Made by a program: the position numbers and the translations under genes. A DNA stretch of 64,000 nucleotides, from positions 10,720,614 to 10,784,613 of the forward strand of contig CM028328.1 in assembly GCA_016647705.1 (NCBI GenBank), in the 5' to 3' direction. Shown here in pieces: positions 1 to 10,512 of this stretch (positions within the stretch are counted from its first letter, which is position 1; every line of letters starts with the position of its first letter). The stretch is from Eucommia ulmoides. Lineage: Eukaryota > Streptophyta > Magnoliopsida > Garryales > Eucommiaceae. The notes under the pieces are model-generated. The model saw only the letters and a program-made list of their open reading frames with translations, was not told the origin of the DNA and ran no database searches.

Positions 1-555
1 CCAGTCAAATTTCTCCAATCGAGCAGGCCTGAGCCCCTGGGCTGCGTCGTCTCGGTCCCATTGTCCCTACTCCATCAGGTTGGCTGACCATTCCCCGTAC
101 TCCAATAATAGAACCCTCAGCATCTCATGTCCCATTTCCACGCTAAGGTTTGGAGGGCAACTAATGAGGGTAAAACTGGGCTCCCTCCACGTGTCAGCTA
201 CTTAGATCAGAACTGCCATGTCACCAGCTCCACGTCGTGACAGCCTAGATAAGCCTGATGTGTAGACAGCCCGGGTGGATTCACAGGTCGATGGATGAGA
301 AGTATTCCAGGATCTCTAACCAGCAGCCTTTTCGTAGGATCGTCACGTAATCACAGGTCAGAGTGCCCAGACCGACCTGTGTCTTGTTGTTTATCGATTT
401 GCCACTGTACCAGGTCAGCCTGTATCTTTTCCGTCCATAGTAAAGAGCCTAAGGCCCAGGCCCATGGCTTTAATCAGCCATACCACCCACGCTTGACGGC
501 TTAGCGCTATTCTGAGCTTAAGGCCCTAATCTTGCTGAAACTAATCACATTTTCA

Positions 556-565
556 CCTATAAATG
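556..565 (+). promoter_or_regulatory. TATA-like box in left flank
   Basis: The sequence cctataaatg has the same form as the TATA boxes of the A1 and A2 LTRs. About 30 bases downstream a G-run and an A-rich leader begin. No coding region follows, so its use is not supported beyond the motif. Confidence 0.3.
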
Positions 566-1102
566 AAAGGCTTCTCCAACACTTTTGGGGGATCAAAGAG
601 GAATTTTAGAGAGAAAAAATCCATCATAGGTCGTTCAGACAGGTCGAGGTAATAGTAACTTTTCGATTTATATTCTACCCTAGGCTCTTACTCTCACGCT
701 AGAGAGGACACGCCCAGAAAAACCCGGCCCGTCCTGTGTGCAGGTAATAGATTGGAGCTAGGTCCGGACAATGGCAAAGAGCATCAGGCCAGGAAGACGA
801 GACCCGAACTCGGACGCAGGTCGGATAATACTTGTCCAGCCTGGCTGCGATACATAAGAGATGACGATCAGCCAAGCACCATCTTTCTTTTTCCCGATTT
901 GAGGGTGTTTAGACCATACTGCTGGTCAGCCAATTTTCGACACCAACAAATGTTCTCTCCTATATGGTCACCTCCGACGACTAGGGTTACCACTTTCTCA
1001 ATTCAATGTCACCGCTCATATACGACCTATCTCAATGCTTCAACAACGTTTACGATACTGCTTGTGCCTAAACATCTCATATGTAGTACCGGGTGTGGAG
1101 AT

Positions 1103-1124
1103 ATTTGGCTCGTCGTAGCCAAAT
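1103..1124. repeat. Perfect 8-bp inverted repeat
   Basis: ATTTGGCT and AGCCAAAT flank a 6-base loop (cgtcgt), giving a perfect short hairpin in otherwise featureless non-coding DNA. No partner feature was found. Confidence 0.5.
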
Positions 1125-2436
1125 CTACGAAACTCGTTCCCCTAAAGCATTTCCAAGGAGCCGCTACTGAACTCGTTCCCCCCTCTTTGTTTTGCTGATC
1201 AAATTGTTCAGGTCGACGGTAAAAATTTGAAAATAGAGTGTAGAGAGAGAAGTTATCTCTTGGGAGTTGTGTCCATTCAGGATTTTCAAAGTAGTCGTTT
1301 CTTCTCCATCATCGTGAGTATGCCGCTTTCTTCTTCGATCACTTATTCTGATGGAGCTTACGGCCTTTGTTAAGTGTGAAGAGGGCTTGTCGATGTAAGG
1401 AGGTTCAGAGCAGAGATCTCGCCATTGGTCTTTAGAGGGGATGAACTAGCCCTCGTAGGAGAAGAAGATGCCAATGAAAAGGCAGATCTAGATAAACAAT
1501 CTCAGTTTCGAAGTAATCAAGAGAAAATTTGTTCAAATAAATATCATATTTGGTGAAATCAAGTATGGATCCACCACATCTATAGCCCTAGTAAGAAGAT
1601 CCATCACAGATTTGAGGCTTGCAGCCAAAATTGCTCCAAAGAAGGTTCACGTGCCCAAATCTGTTGACCAACATTAGTATTCAGGCACCTCTGGTAGCGG
1701 GGAGTCAATGCCTGGTGTAGAAGTTTTGGCGGTTTCATGGTCTTCCTTTAGGCTGACAGCAGATATTTTGTTGACACTGTTCATTCGATTGTATTTCTAC
1801 GAGGTGGAGGCACTGGTGGGTTACTGAAAAGGTCTGCTCAACGGTGAAGGTCAAGGGACAATCTCGGTAGATCAAATTTCACAGGGTTTTCATAACAGAG
1901 GCCATCCCCTCGATTTCTAGAGATGAGCCAAGGTAAAGTTTATGCCATCTTTGTCGATTTTCTCCCCCTCTCAATGAATAATGTGTGGCTTCGTCGCATC
2001 TTTCGAAATTTTTGAAGAGTAGTTGATGTCTTCATCTTGGAGGAGGAGATTTGGCTTGAATTTGGCTTATGGTTTGGTGAGATTTGGTTCAATCAGAGTA
2101 GCTAGGGCCATTGTTAAATCACTAAATGGGTTTGTTATCTGTTGACATAAAATCAAAATAAAATTTGCAGATTTTGGGTTAGAAAGAAGAAATGGTGTTA
2201 AAAATCGTAAGGGTTCTTCTTTCATCTACTCTTTTGATAAGTGATAGGTTTAAAATACCTATCTATTTCCAAGATGAATTTGTCAGTTTTTAAGTATTTT
2301 ATTAATATTTTAATTGTGTTTTAGTTATTTTTATATAATTCAGGTGTAGGGATGTAAACAATTGACAAACAGAGCGAAACGGTAGGAAAAGGGTAAAGAA
2401 AAGATGAAAAATTGAGATTTCAAGACCAGCTGAAAT

Positions 2437-2750
2437 CCGCCTAGGTGAAGTTTCCACCGCCTAGGCAGAGTTCAGTCAAAAAGTTGGAGTGTTGAAATCT
2501 GCCTAGGCGAAGAAACAACTGCCTAGGCGAAGTTCCGTCAAAAAGTTAGAGTGTTGAAATCCGCCTAGGCGAAGTTCCGTCAGAGAGTTGGAATGCAACC
2601 ATCCGCCTAGGGGAAGAAACCTTTCCCTAGGCGGAAATCAGTCAAAATGAAAGTTTTTAGCCCTCCGCCTAGGTGAAGAAACCACCACCTAGGCAAATTT
2701 GTAACCAACTTAACCATCTCCTAGGCGAAGATTCTACCGCATAGGCGAAA
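2437..2750. repeat. Paired CCTAGG palindrome array in A1 5' LTR
   Basis: About ten CCTAGG cores lie in imperfect palindromes of the form CCGCCTAGGCGG. They fall into pairs in which the second core starts exactly 20 bases after the first (for example the two cores within 2446-2475). A less conserved spacer carrying a GTCA...GTTGGAGTG motif separates the pairs. The array sits directly upstream of the TATA box, a position expected for U3 regulatory DNA. Confidence 0.85.
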
Positions 2751-2800
2751 TTCTCTGTACAAGGGAAAATATTTTTTCAGATATTGTTGAAACCTTAGGC

Positions 2801-2810
2801 CTATAAATAC
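2801..2810 (+). promoter_or_regulatory. TATA box, A1 5' LTR
   Basis: CTATAAATAC lies ~50 bases after the palindrome array. The same box recurs at 13864-13873 in the 3' LTR and in both A2 LTRs. Confidence 0.7.
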
Positions 2811-3744
2811 CCCTTTCCCATGTCTGAAAGTGGTTGTTCAGCATCCCTAACCCTAATATAGTGTTGTTAAGCTATCTTGAGGAGGTTCATCATTTAGGCA
2901 AAGAAGAAAGATTTGTGGAGCGATAGTGGACCGTTCCATTCTCAGATTTGATCGTTCTTCTCTTGTTTTTATCTTTGTAATTACATTTCCATATCTAATG
3001 ATGTTGAATCACTCTTGTTTTGTATGGTATATGGCTAAGATCATGTAGTAGTAGTTAAATGTTACTTAGGTGTTATTGAAATCATGTAAATGCTAGTTGA
3101 ATAAATTAATGTTACTTTAATGGATGTTTGTCTAAATCTGATTGTGTTTATCGTTATTCTTGATAATATGCTTGCATTGATAAACCGTCAATACGGGGTT
3201 TGACACTCGGGAGAGGTAACCCCGGATTCGGATTAGGGTAAACGCAACGTGACATTCTAACGACCCGGGAAGGTGTTAGAACGTATGCAATCCATGACGT
3301 TGGCTCAAGACTCACGCGACCTAGAGTTGTTAAGGCGTTGAAGGGGACTTATTCGTTGACACGAAGTTGTGTAATCCCCCGTCTTACACTCGGGTGAGTT
3401 AGAAGATGAGTTGTAGATACAAAGATTGTCGGAATAGATAAACATCGTTATAACTAACTAAATAAAGTTATGTATGCATTATGTGGAAGAAATCAATACC
3501 TAAGTAATTAGTGTAATTAGAACTAACCTAATAGTTGTCATTTATTTTAGTAGATTAAATAGAATACAAACAATTCTTGAAAAATCGGGACAATATGAGA
3601 CTATGTTAATAAAAATATTTAACCAAATTACACGTGTTCCTAGTGCAACGATATCCGATCTCATGATCACTATATTAAAATTAGACCTCGTGTACTTGCG
3701 AGTAGTTATTACGCGAGCAATGAAATCCTCGACGTACAAGTTTT

Positions 3745-3762
3745 TGGCGCTATTGTTGGGGA
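3745..3762 (+). other. Primer binding site, tRNA-Asp, A1
   Basis: TGGCGCTATTGTTGGGGA is complementary to the 3' end of plant tRNA-Asp with a few mismatches and lies 6 bases after the LTR end. tRNA-Asp priming is common in Athila elements. Confidence 0.8.
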
Positions 3763-3940
3763 CACAGTGTTTTTAATTTGGATTGATATTGTGACCAAGT
3801 AGTTGAATGTTAATCACGATATTTATTTTACTTTTAATTTCATTCAATTCATTTGTTTATTTGATTTATTTGTTTGAACTGAGCAGTGCATGCAGCTTAG
3901 TAAAAGAATACGTTAAAAGAAAAAAGAGCAGTCTACTACT

Positions 3941-5509
3941 ATGGCCGGTGGGGAAGAACATATGCAGCAACCTCCGGTACCGCAGGCATTCCAGCCTCCA
4001 AAACCTAAGAGCCCACAAAGAATTCTTAGGGATTACTACCAACCATTGATGTTGGAGAACTTCTCAGGCATCCAGAGGCAACCGATCCAGCCAAACAATT
4101 TTGAGTTAAAGCCCACCCTGATCAACCTAGTTCAACAAAACCAATATGGCGGGAATCTTCACGAGGATCCCAATGTCCATTTAGCCACTTTTATGAAAAT
4201 ATGTGATACTGTGAAGATAAATGGAGTTGTTGAGGATGTTATCCGTTTGTGGTTATTTCCATTCTCATTGCGTGATAGAGCACGAGGTTGGTTCCAATCT
4301 ATCCAACCGGGAAGCATAAACACTTGGGAGGACCTAACTCAAAGGTTTCTAACTAAGTTCTTCCCACCTTCTAAGACTTCTCAGCTCCGAGGCAAGATTT
4401 TGCAATTTCGCCAACGAGATTTTGAGTCGTTATTTGAAGCGTAGGAGCGATTCAAAGATTTATTGCGAAGGTACCCTCAACACGGGTATCAGGATTGGTT
4501 TCAAACCCAACTCTTTTACAACAGGTTAGACAGCCAAACCAGAATAATCGTTGATGCTGCCTCAGGAGGATCATTGTTGTAAAAAAACCCGACTGAAGCT
4601 AATGCATTGTTGGAAGAAATGGCAACCAATAATTATCAATGGCCAAATGAGAGGAACACGGGAAGAAGGGTCTCTTCTATTCAAGAATCTGACCATATTG
4701 CAACTTTATCAGCCCAAGTGTCTAAGCTCTCGAAACAATTGGTCGCCTTGCCTACTAAAGGTGCTTTGTCAAGTCATGGAGAGGAGAATGTTGCAAGTTG
4801 TTCCCAAACCAGATTTGATAATGAGTTTGAGGAATGCCACTTTCTGAACAATCGAGCCTATACTTTCAGGCTCGCTACAAACATTCCAATTCATTACAAT
4901 CCTAGACTTTGCAACCATGAGAATTTTTCTTATGCAAATAATCAGAATTCTTTGCGGCCACCTCCGGGATATGGAAATCAAAATCAGGGATATCCGATTC
5001 AACCCAACCGTCAATTGCAACAACCCCCAATGCATAATCCAAAATCAAATTTGGATGAAGTATTGGGTTCGTTTATGAAGGAAACTTAGACTATTATGCG
5101 TGAGATGCATAACCGGCTGAACAAGCATGAAACATGGCTTGATTTGATTGATACAACTTGTACAAACACCAATGCTACGGTGAAATCTTTAGAAACTCAA
5201 ATCGCACAGCTTGCTAGATCCATCCAAGAGCAACAAAAAGGGAAGTTTCCAAGAAACACGGAAACCAACCCTAGAAAATGCAAGGTGATTCAATTGAGGA
5301 GCGAAAAAGAAGTGGATGTGAGCAAGCTAATGGAAAACGAGCCGAGGGTAAGTCATGAGTTTCAACATAACGAACCAAGAACAAATGTGGAGGAAGAAGT
5401 TGAAGAGAAAATCGACTAAAGAAATGAGAAGCTGAATGAAGACAAAAAGGGAGACATGAATTAGGAGAATAAATAAGAGAAAGTCGAGGAGAGAAGAAGA
5501 GATGAAAGG
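3941..5509 (+). pseudogene. gag: A1 gag (broken)
   Basis: This encodes the capsid-type Gag that packages element RNA. The retrotransposon gag domain is clear at about residues 45-165, including the DRARGWFQSI motif and the TWEDLTQRFL segment that follows it. A glutamine/proline-rich stretch and a coiled-coil-prone segment (NRLNKHE...SLETQIAQLA) follow. In-frame stops occur at 4442, 4580, 5087 and 5417 and at two sites between 5460 and 5480. The frame otherwise runs without shift into pol, so Gag and Pol were probably one polyprotein. The TAGs at 4442 and 5087 are also present at the same positions in A2. I took the start MAGGEEH; an upstream ATG at 3807 is in another frame. Confidence 0.88.
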
Positions 5510-6442
5510 TTGATGTCGGGACAAGTAATATTTTCTAAAAATCCACTAATTCTAGCTACGCCGTTGCCATATCCTCAAAGATTCGAAAAGAGAAAGTACG
5601 ACTCACAATTTGAAAATTTTCTTGAAATCTTCAAGAAAATTTATATCAACATTCCTTTTGTGGATGCATTGGAGCAAATGTCCAACTATGGCAAGTTTTT
5701 GAAAGATATCATGACAAAGAAGAGAAAGTTAGAGGAATACAAAACGGTAGAGCTAACGGAGGAATGTAGTACAATACTACAAAGGAAGTTTTCCACCAAA
5801 TTGAAGGATCCGGGTAGTTTCACAATTCCGTATACTATCGAAAAATCTCATTTTGATAAGACTCTTTGTGATCTTGGGGCTAGTATTAATTTGATGCCTT
5901 CTTCCGTTTATCGGAAGTTAGAACTTGGGAGTGCAAAGCCAACAACGATTACCCTCCAAATGACGGATCATTCGTTAACCTATCCTAAAGGCATCATTGA
6001 GGATGTATTGGTGAAAGTCGACAAATTCATCTTTTCGGTGGATTTCATTGTGCTAGAAATAGAAGAAGATAGAGAAATCCTGATCATCCTAGGAAGACCT
6101 TTCCTTGCAACGAGAAAGGCCTTAATCGATGTGCATAATGGAAATCTGACGTTAAGGGTGAATGATGAAGAGATAAAGTTCAACATTTTTAAAACAATGA
6201 ACTTTTCGGATGAACTTCCCAAATGCAATCGAGTTGATGTTGTGGACTCTTACGTGAGGGAATTCTTTCTTGCAAATGTGGAGACGGATTCATTAGAGCA
6301 TACTCTTACAAATTCCTTGTTTATGGGAGATCTTGGTGAGGAAGGCTCTACCACGGACCTTGAAGTTGTGGACTACGTGTTGACTTTGGATGCTCAATCT
6401 AAAGACGTAGAGGATCCTATTCATGTGGTGGTGATTGAATAA
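5510..6442 (+). pseudogene. pol: A1 pol, protease part (broken)
   Basis: This is the aspartic protease region of an Athila polyprotein. The active-site segment CDLGASINLMP is at about 5865-5897, with Leu where most retroviral-type proteases have Thr or Ser. As far as I know DLGA is the usual Athila form, so this is not a lesion. The flap region, the ILGRPFLAT motif and a conserved ALIDVHNGNLTLRVN segment follow. A TAA at 6440-6442 closes the frame, which then continues without shift into reverse transcriptase. The start is set by homology with A2, not by a confident ATG, because the region is cleaved from a polyprotein. Confidence 0.87.
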
Positions 6443-8205
6443 GTTGTAAACTCTCCCGAGGAATTAAATCCGCCTCCCGGTGGATTAATACTCAAGCAAT
6501 TACCGAAGCATCTTCGGTATATCGTTTTGGGAGAGAATTCGACCAATCCGGTTATAATTTCATCATCTTTAACGGAAGAAGGGGAGAGCAAGTTGCTAAG
6601 AATTTTGAAGCAGCATCGATCCGCTTTCGCTTGGTCTATCTCAGATATCAAAGGAATTAACCTTTCGATTTGTATGCATAATATTTTGATGGAGGATTCG
6701 TTTAAACCCTCCATTGAGCATCAAAGGAGTCTAAATCCGGCGATGAAAAAAGTGGTAAGAGCGGAGTTGTTGAAGCTCTTGAATGCGGGAATTATATATG
6801 CTATATCCGATAGCGAGTGGGTTAGCTTGGTGCAAGTGGTGCCCAAGAAAGGAGGAATGACGATGGTGAAGAATGATAAGGATGACCTTATTTCTACACG
6901 AACCATCATGGGATGGCGTGTGTGCATTGATTATAGAAGATTGAATAAGACGATGAGGAAAGATCATTTTTCTCCTCCTTTCATTGACTAAATGCTCGAT
7001 CGATTAGCCGGATATGATTACTATTGCTTTCTTGACGGCTATTCAGGTTACAATCACATAGCCATTGCACTGGAGGACCAAGAAAATACTATTTTCACAT
7101 GCCCGTATGGGACGTTTGCTTATAAACGTATGCCAGTCGGCCTTTGCAATGCACTGGCAACTTTTCAACGATGTATGATGGCAATATTTTTGGATATGGT
7201 AGAAGAGAAAATGGAAATATTCGTGGATGACTTTCAGTCTTTGGGTCATCTTTTGATCATTGTTTATACAATTTGGCGCTCGTTCTTGATCGATGTAAGG
7301 AGAAAAATTTAGTTCTCAATTGGGAGAAGTGTCACTTTATGGTTAAAGAGGGGATCGTGTTAGATCATCGAGTCTCTTCCAAGGGGCTTGAGGTGGACCG
7401 AGCAAAGATTGAAACAATTGAGAAGCTTCCACCACCGATTAATATGAAAGGAGTTCAAAGTTTCTTGGGGCATGTCGGCTTTTACCGGTACTTTATCAAG
7501 GACTTCTTGAAGATGGTGAAGACGTTATGTCACCAATTTGAGAAGGATACTCCATTTAAATTCAATGAAGCTTGCATGGAAGCTTTCAAGGCAATAAAGG
7601 AGAAATTGATCACGGCTCCTATAATGGTCTCTCTGGACTGAGAGGTGCCATTTGAGATTATGTGTGATGCGAGTGACTATGTCGTTGGTACAGTGTTAGG
7701 CCAACGGAAGGAGAAGATCTTCCAATCCATCTATTATGCAAGTAAGACATTAAATGATGCCCAGGAGAATTACACCACGACGGAGAAAGAAATGCTAGCT
7801 GTTGTTTTTGCTTGTGATAAGTTTCGGTCGTATATCAATGGATCAAAAGTGATCGTCTACACAAATCACGCAGCTATCTGGTACTTGTTTGCAAAGAAAG
7901 ACGCCAAGCCGAGATTGATAAGATGGATTATTTTATTACAAGAGTTTGATGCTGAAATAAGAGATAAAAAGGGGAATGAGAATGTTGTTGCCGACCATTT
8001 GTCAAGGTTGATTCAAGAAGACGTTGGTCAGGAGTCTAGCATCACGGAGGTGTTCCCTGACGAACAATTATTCTCAATTGAAAATGCACTTCCGTGGTTG
8101 GTAGATATTGTGAACTTTCTTGCATGTAAGGTGTTACCACTAGATTTGACAAGAGCCCAAATAAAAAAAATTCCTTTTCAATTCAAAGTATTATTTGTGG
8201 GATGA
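6443..8205 (+). pseudogene. pol: A1 pol, reverse transcriptase and RNase H (broken)
   Basis: The RT motifs run in order: WRVCIDYRRLNK, CFLDGYSGYN, the palm strand with VDD at about 7215, and the thumb. TAA at 6989 and TGA at 7639 interrupt it, and a 1-base loss near 7229 (compared with A2) shifts the frame just after the catalytic VDD. The catalytic line reads FVDD where A2 has FMDD. RNase H starts with CDASDYVVGTVLG (7663 on) and ends ADHLSRL (near 8010). The third catalytic Asp is Asn in this copy (TNHAA). A2 has Tyr at the same site, so both RNase H domains are impaired. Confidence 0.88.
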
Positions 8206-9347
8206 GCCATTGCTTTTCAAGAAGTGTGCTGATCAAATGATCCGGAAGAGGAGATGGCGAGTATTCTATCACTGCCATTTATCACCTTGTGGCGGCCACT
8301 TTAGTGCAACTCGAACAGCATCGAAAGTGCTTAAATCAGGTTTTTACTAGCTTTATTTGTTTAAAGATTCATACACGTTTGTAAAAACTTGTAATAGATG
8401 CCAAATGGTAGGTAACATATCGAGAAGGCATGAATTACCATTGACGTCCATTCTTGAGCTTGAGTTGTTTGATGTATGGGGCATTGATTTCATGGGGCCA
8501 TTCTCGTCGTTGTTTAGCAAGGAGTATATTTTATTGGCGGTAGATTATGTGTCAAAATGGGTTGAGGCCGTGGCGACACCTACCAACGATGCTAAAGTGA
8601 TCTGAAAGTTCCTTCAACAAAACATCATGACACGGTTCGAGACACCTCGAGCTTTAATCAGTGATGAGGAAACCCACTTTTGTAACAAAATGCTTAATGC
8701 TTTGTTGAAAAAGTATGGGGTTAGGCATAAGGTAGCGCTACCATACTACCCACAGACAAATGGCCAAGCTGAAGTTTCTAACCGAGAAATCAAGCAAATT
8801 CTAGAGAAAACGATTCATACAAATCGCAAGGATTGGGCGGTGAAGCATGATAATGCTTTATGGGTGTACCGTACGGCTTTTAAGACACCGATCGACATAT
8901 CGCCGTATCGAGGTCTTTTGGAAAGCGTGTCATTTGCCCATTGAATTGGAACACCGTGCATTCTGGGCGATAAAGAAACTCAACTTTGACCTCAAGGCAT
9001 CTGGTGCGCAACGTCTCCTCCAATTGAATGAAATGGAGGAATTCTGGCGCGAGACTTATGAGAATTCCAAGCTTTTCAAGGATAAAACGAAGAGGTGGCA
9101 TAATAAAATGATAGTCAAGAGAGAGTTCAGTCCAGGCCAGCAAGTTTTGTTGTTTAATTCAAAACTAAGACTCTTTCCCGGAAAGTTGAAGTCTTGGTAG
9201 TTTGGACTGTTTTGGATCAAGCATATTTATCCATTCGATTCTATCGAGTGGGAAGGCAAAGACGGACAAACTTTCCGAGTCAACGGGGAGTGGATCAAGC
9301 ACTACTTCAAAGATGAAGAGCGAGTTGGAGAACATCTCCCTCGTTGA
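8206..9347 (+). pseudogene. pol: A1 pol, integrase (broken)
   Basis: Athila-type integrase. The His/Cys zinc-binding region is partly damaged: compared with A2, a 13-bp segment is missing between two CCGG repeats near 8240. The CNRCQ knuckle remains. The DDE core keeps its three acidic residues ([28 protein letters not shown]). Stops occur at 8348 (TAG), 8603 (TGA) and 9198 (TAG), and a frame change falls near 8910. The C-terminal domain ([15 protein letters not shown]) and the end match A2, whose reading stops at 36956. The end given here is approximate. Confidence 0.85.
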
Positions 9348-9624
9348 AGGCTAAAGCCAGAATTCATAAACGTCCAGGTAGGGACGTTAAATAAAAAAAA
9401 AATCTTTTGATATGTCGTCGAGGGTAACGAACATTCTCAACTTTTGTATAAATTACTTTTTGGAGATCGTATTGATCTCAAAATATTTTTTGTGGTGAAC
9501 TGATGAGGATAAATACTTAGGGTTGAATTACATGCTAAAGATCGTTTGAGAAATGAAGTGGAAGTAAGTGGCGTAAAGAAAAGTTGTGAAAACATGAAGA
9601 AATCCAACCAAAATTCACACTGAT

Positions 9625-9865
9625 GTAATTTTTCCTAGGCGGAGAAACCACCGCCTAGGCGGAAAAAGGGCAGTAGGCTGGGTTTTCACACTGATGTAAC
9701 TTCGCCTAGGCGGAAAAACCACTGCCTAGGCAGATTAGCGTCAGAACCAATTGAGTTTCACACTGACGTTCACTCGCCTAAGCGGATTAACGTCAAAAGG
9801 TAGTTTAACCAAAAGGGCGCTACTTTTCCTAGACCAAAAAAACCTCCGCCTAGGCGAATTAGCGT
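9625..9865. repeat. Internal paired-palindrome array upstream of A1 ORF3
   Basis: About four units of ~75 bp each begin with a TTCACACTGATGTAA-like segment and continue into a CCTAGG palindrome pair, again with 20-base spacing (21 in the last pair). The palindrome pair matches that of the LTRs but the intervening spacer does not, so this is not a simple LTR fragment. It lies between the pol end and ORF3. Confidence 0.8.
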
Positions 9866-10512
9866 CAGCCCTGTTTTAAAGAGCAACGTTTCCCTTTCGC
9901 AAAACGGTATTCTTCCCTAACATTTTTGAAAACCTCTAAACTTCACATTTCCAAATCCTTTCCACACTTTAAAATTCATCCTAAATTTGTGAAAAACTTG
10001 GATTTCCACCAAGAATCTTCATCAAAACGTCGGATTCTCTCCCCCATTTTTGGAAATCTAGGGTTTAAGGGGTGAACAGTGCGAAATTGCTATCTTCAAG
10101 AGATTTGACCGAAATTTTTCAACAATTAAGTGTGAATGATCCTATTTTTCATTTAAGTGTTGAATTATCTGCTTGATTTGTATATTTATTTCAAAAATCA
10201 TTGGATTTGGAAAGAACCCTAAACCCCTCAATCCCTAGTTTCGTGTTTTTCATGTTCTTAGGGTTGATTTTTGGTGAAGATTATCATGTTTATGTATAAA
10301 TACACTATGGGAATGGTTTATTTTAGGCTACATTGTGAATTTATTATTGATTTGGTTTTGGTTGGTATGCTATATTGCGAAATTATTGTGATGCGGTTTT
10401 AGTTGGTATGCGGTTGTTATTATGCCAATGTGTGTTCGCTGAAAATTATTTGATTTGTTGCGTTCTATTGTTATTATTGTGGCTTGTGTTGTGAATTTGA
10501 TTGATAGGAAAA
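9866..10512 (+). promoter_or_regulatory. ORF3 leader with intron-like segment, A1
   Basis: This C/T-rich then AT-rich leader lies between the palindrome array and the ORF3 ATG. It aligns with the A2 leader, where a consensus splice donor and acceptor are intact. Here the donor position reads ATTAAGTG (near 10125, GT lost to TT). The acceptor side still ends in AG (10506-10507) 5 bases before the ATG at 10513. The intron assignment is inferred from the A2 comparison. Confidence 0.45.

Larger units (their letters stand above)
1..2241. other. Left flank, non-coding, LTR-promoter-like
   Basis: I recognise no protein domain here; the two open frames (295-504 and 752-1198) are compositionally unremarkable and match no family I know. 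The first ~1.1 kb looks richer in G+C than the rest of the window. It carries a TATA-like box near 556-565 followed by a purine-rich leader, the usual look of the U3/R part of a plant LTR. It does not resemble any other LTR in this window. It may be a truncated retrotransposon or promoter DNA; the identity is open. Confidence 0.35.
2242..3738 (+). repeat. A1 5' LTR
   Basis: This 1497-bp LTR starts TGATAGGTTTAAAATACC and ends CGTACA, with its 3' partner at 13305-14822. U3 holds the paired-palindrome array (2437-2750). The TATA box is at 2801-2810, and the R/U5 hairpin lies around 3345-3370. The AT-rich ends and GC-rich U5 are shared with A2 and the solo LTRs. Confidence 0.93.

Noticed and set aside
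2849..2863. Telomere-type repeat (CCCTAACCCTAA) in the A1 LTR leader
   Set aside because: Only about two units, conserved as part of the LTR leader in A1 and A2; no interstitial telomere array.
3542..3739. Minus-strand open frame in the A1 LTR
   Set aside because: AT-rich LTR sequence without domain; overlaps the conserved U5 and LTR end.
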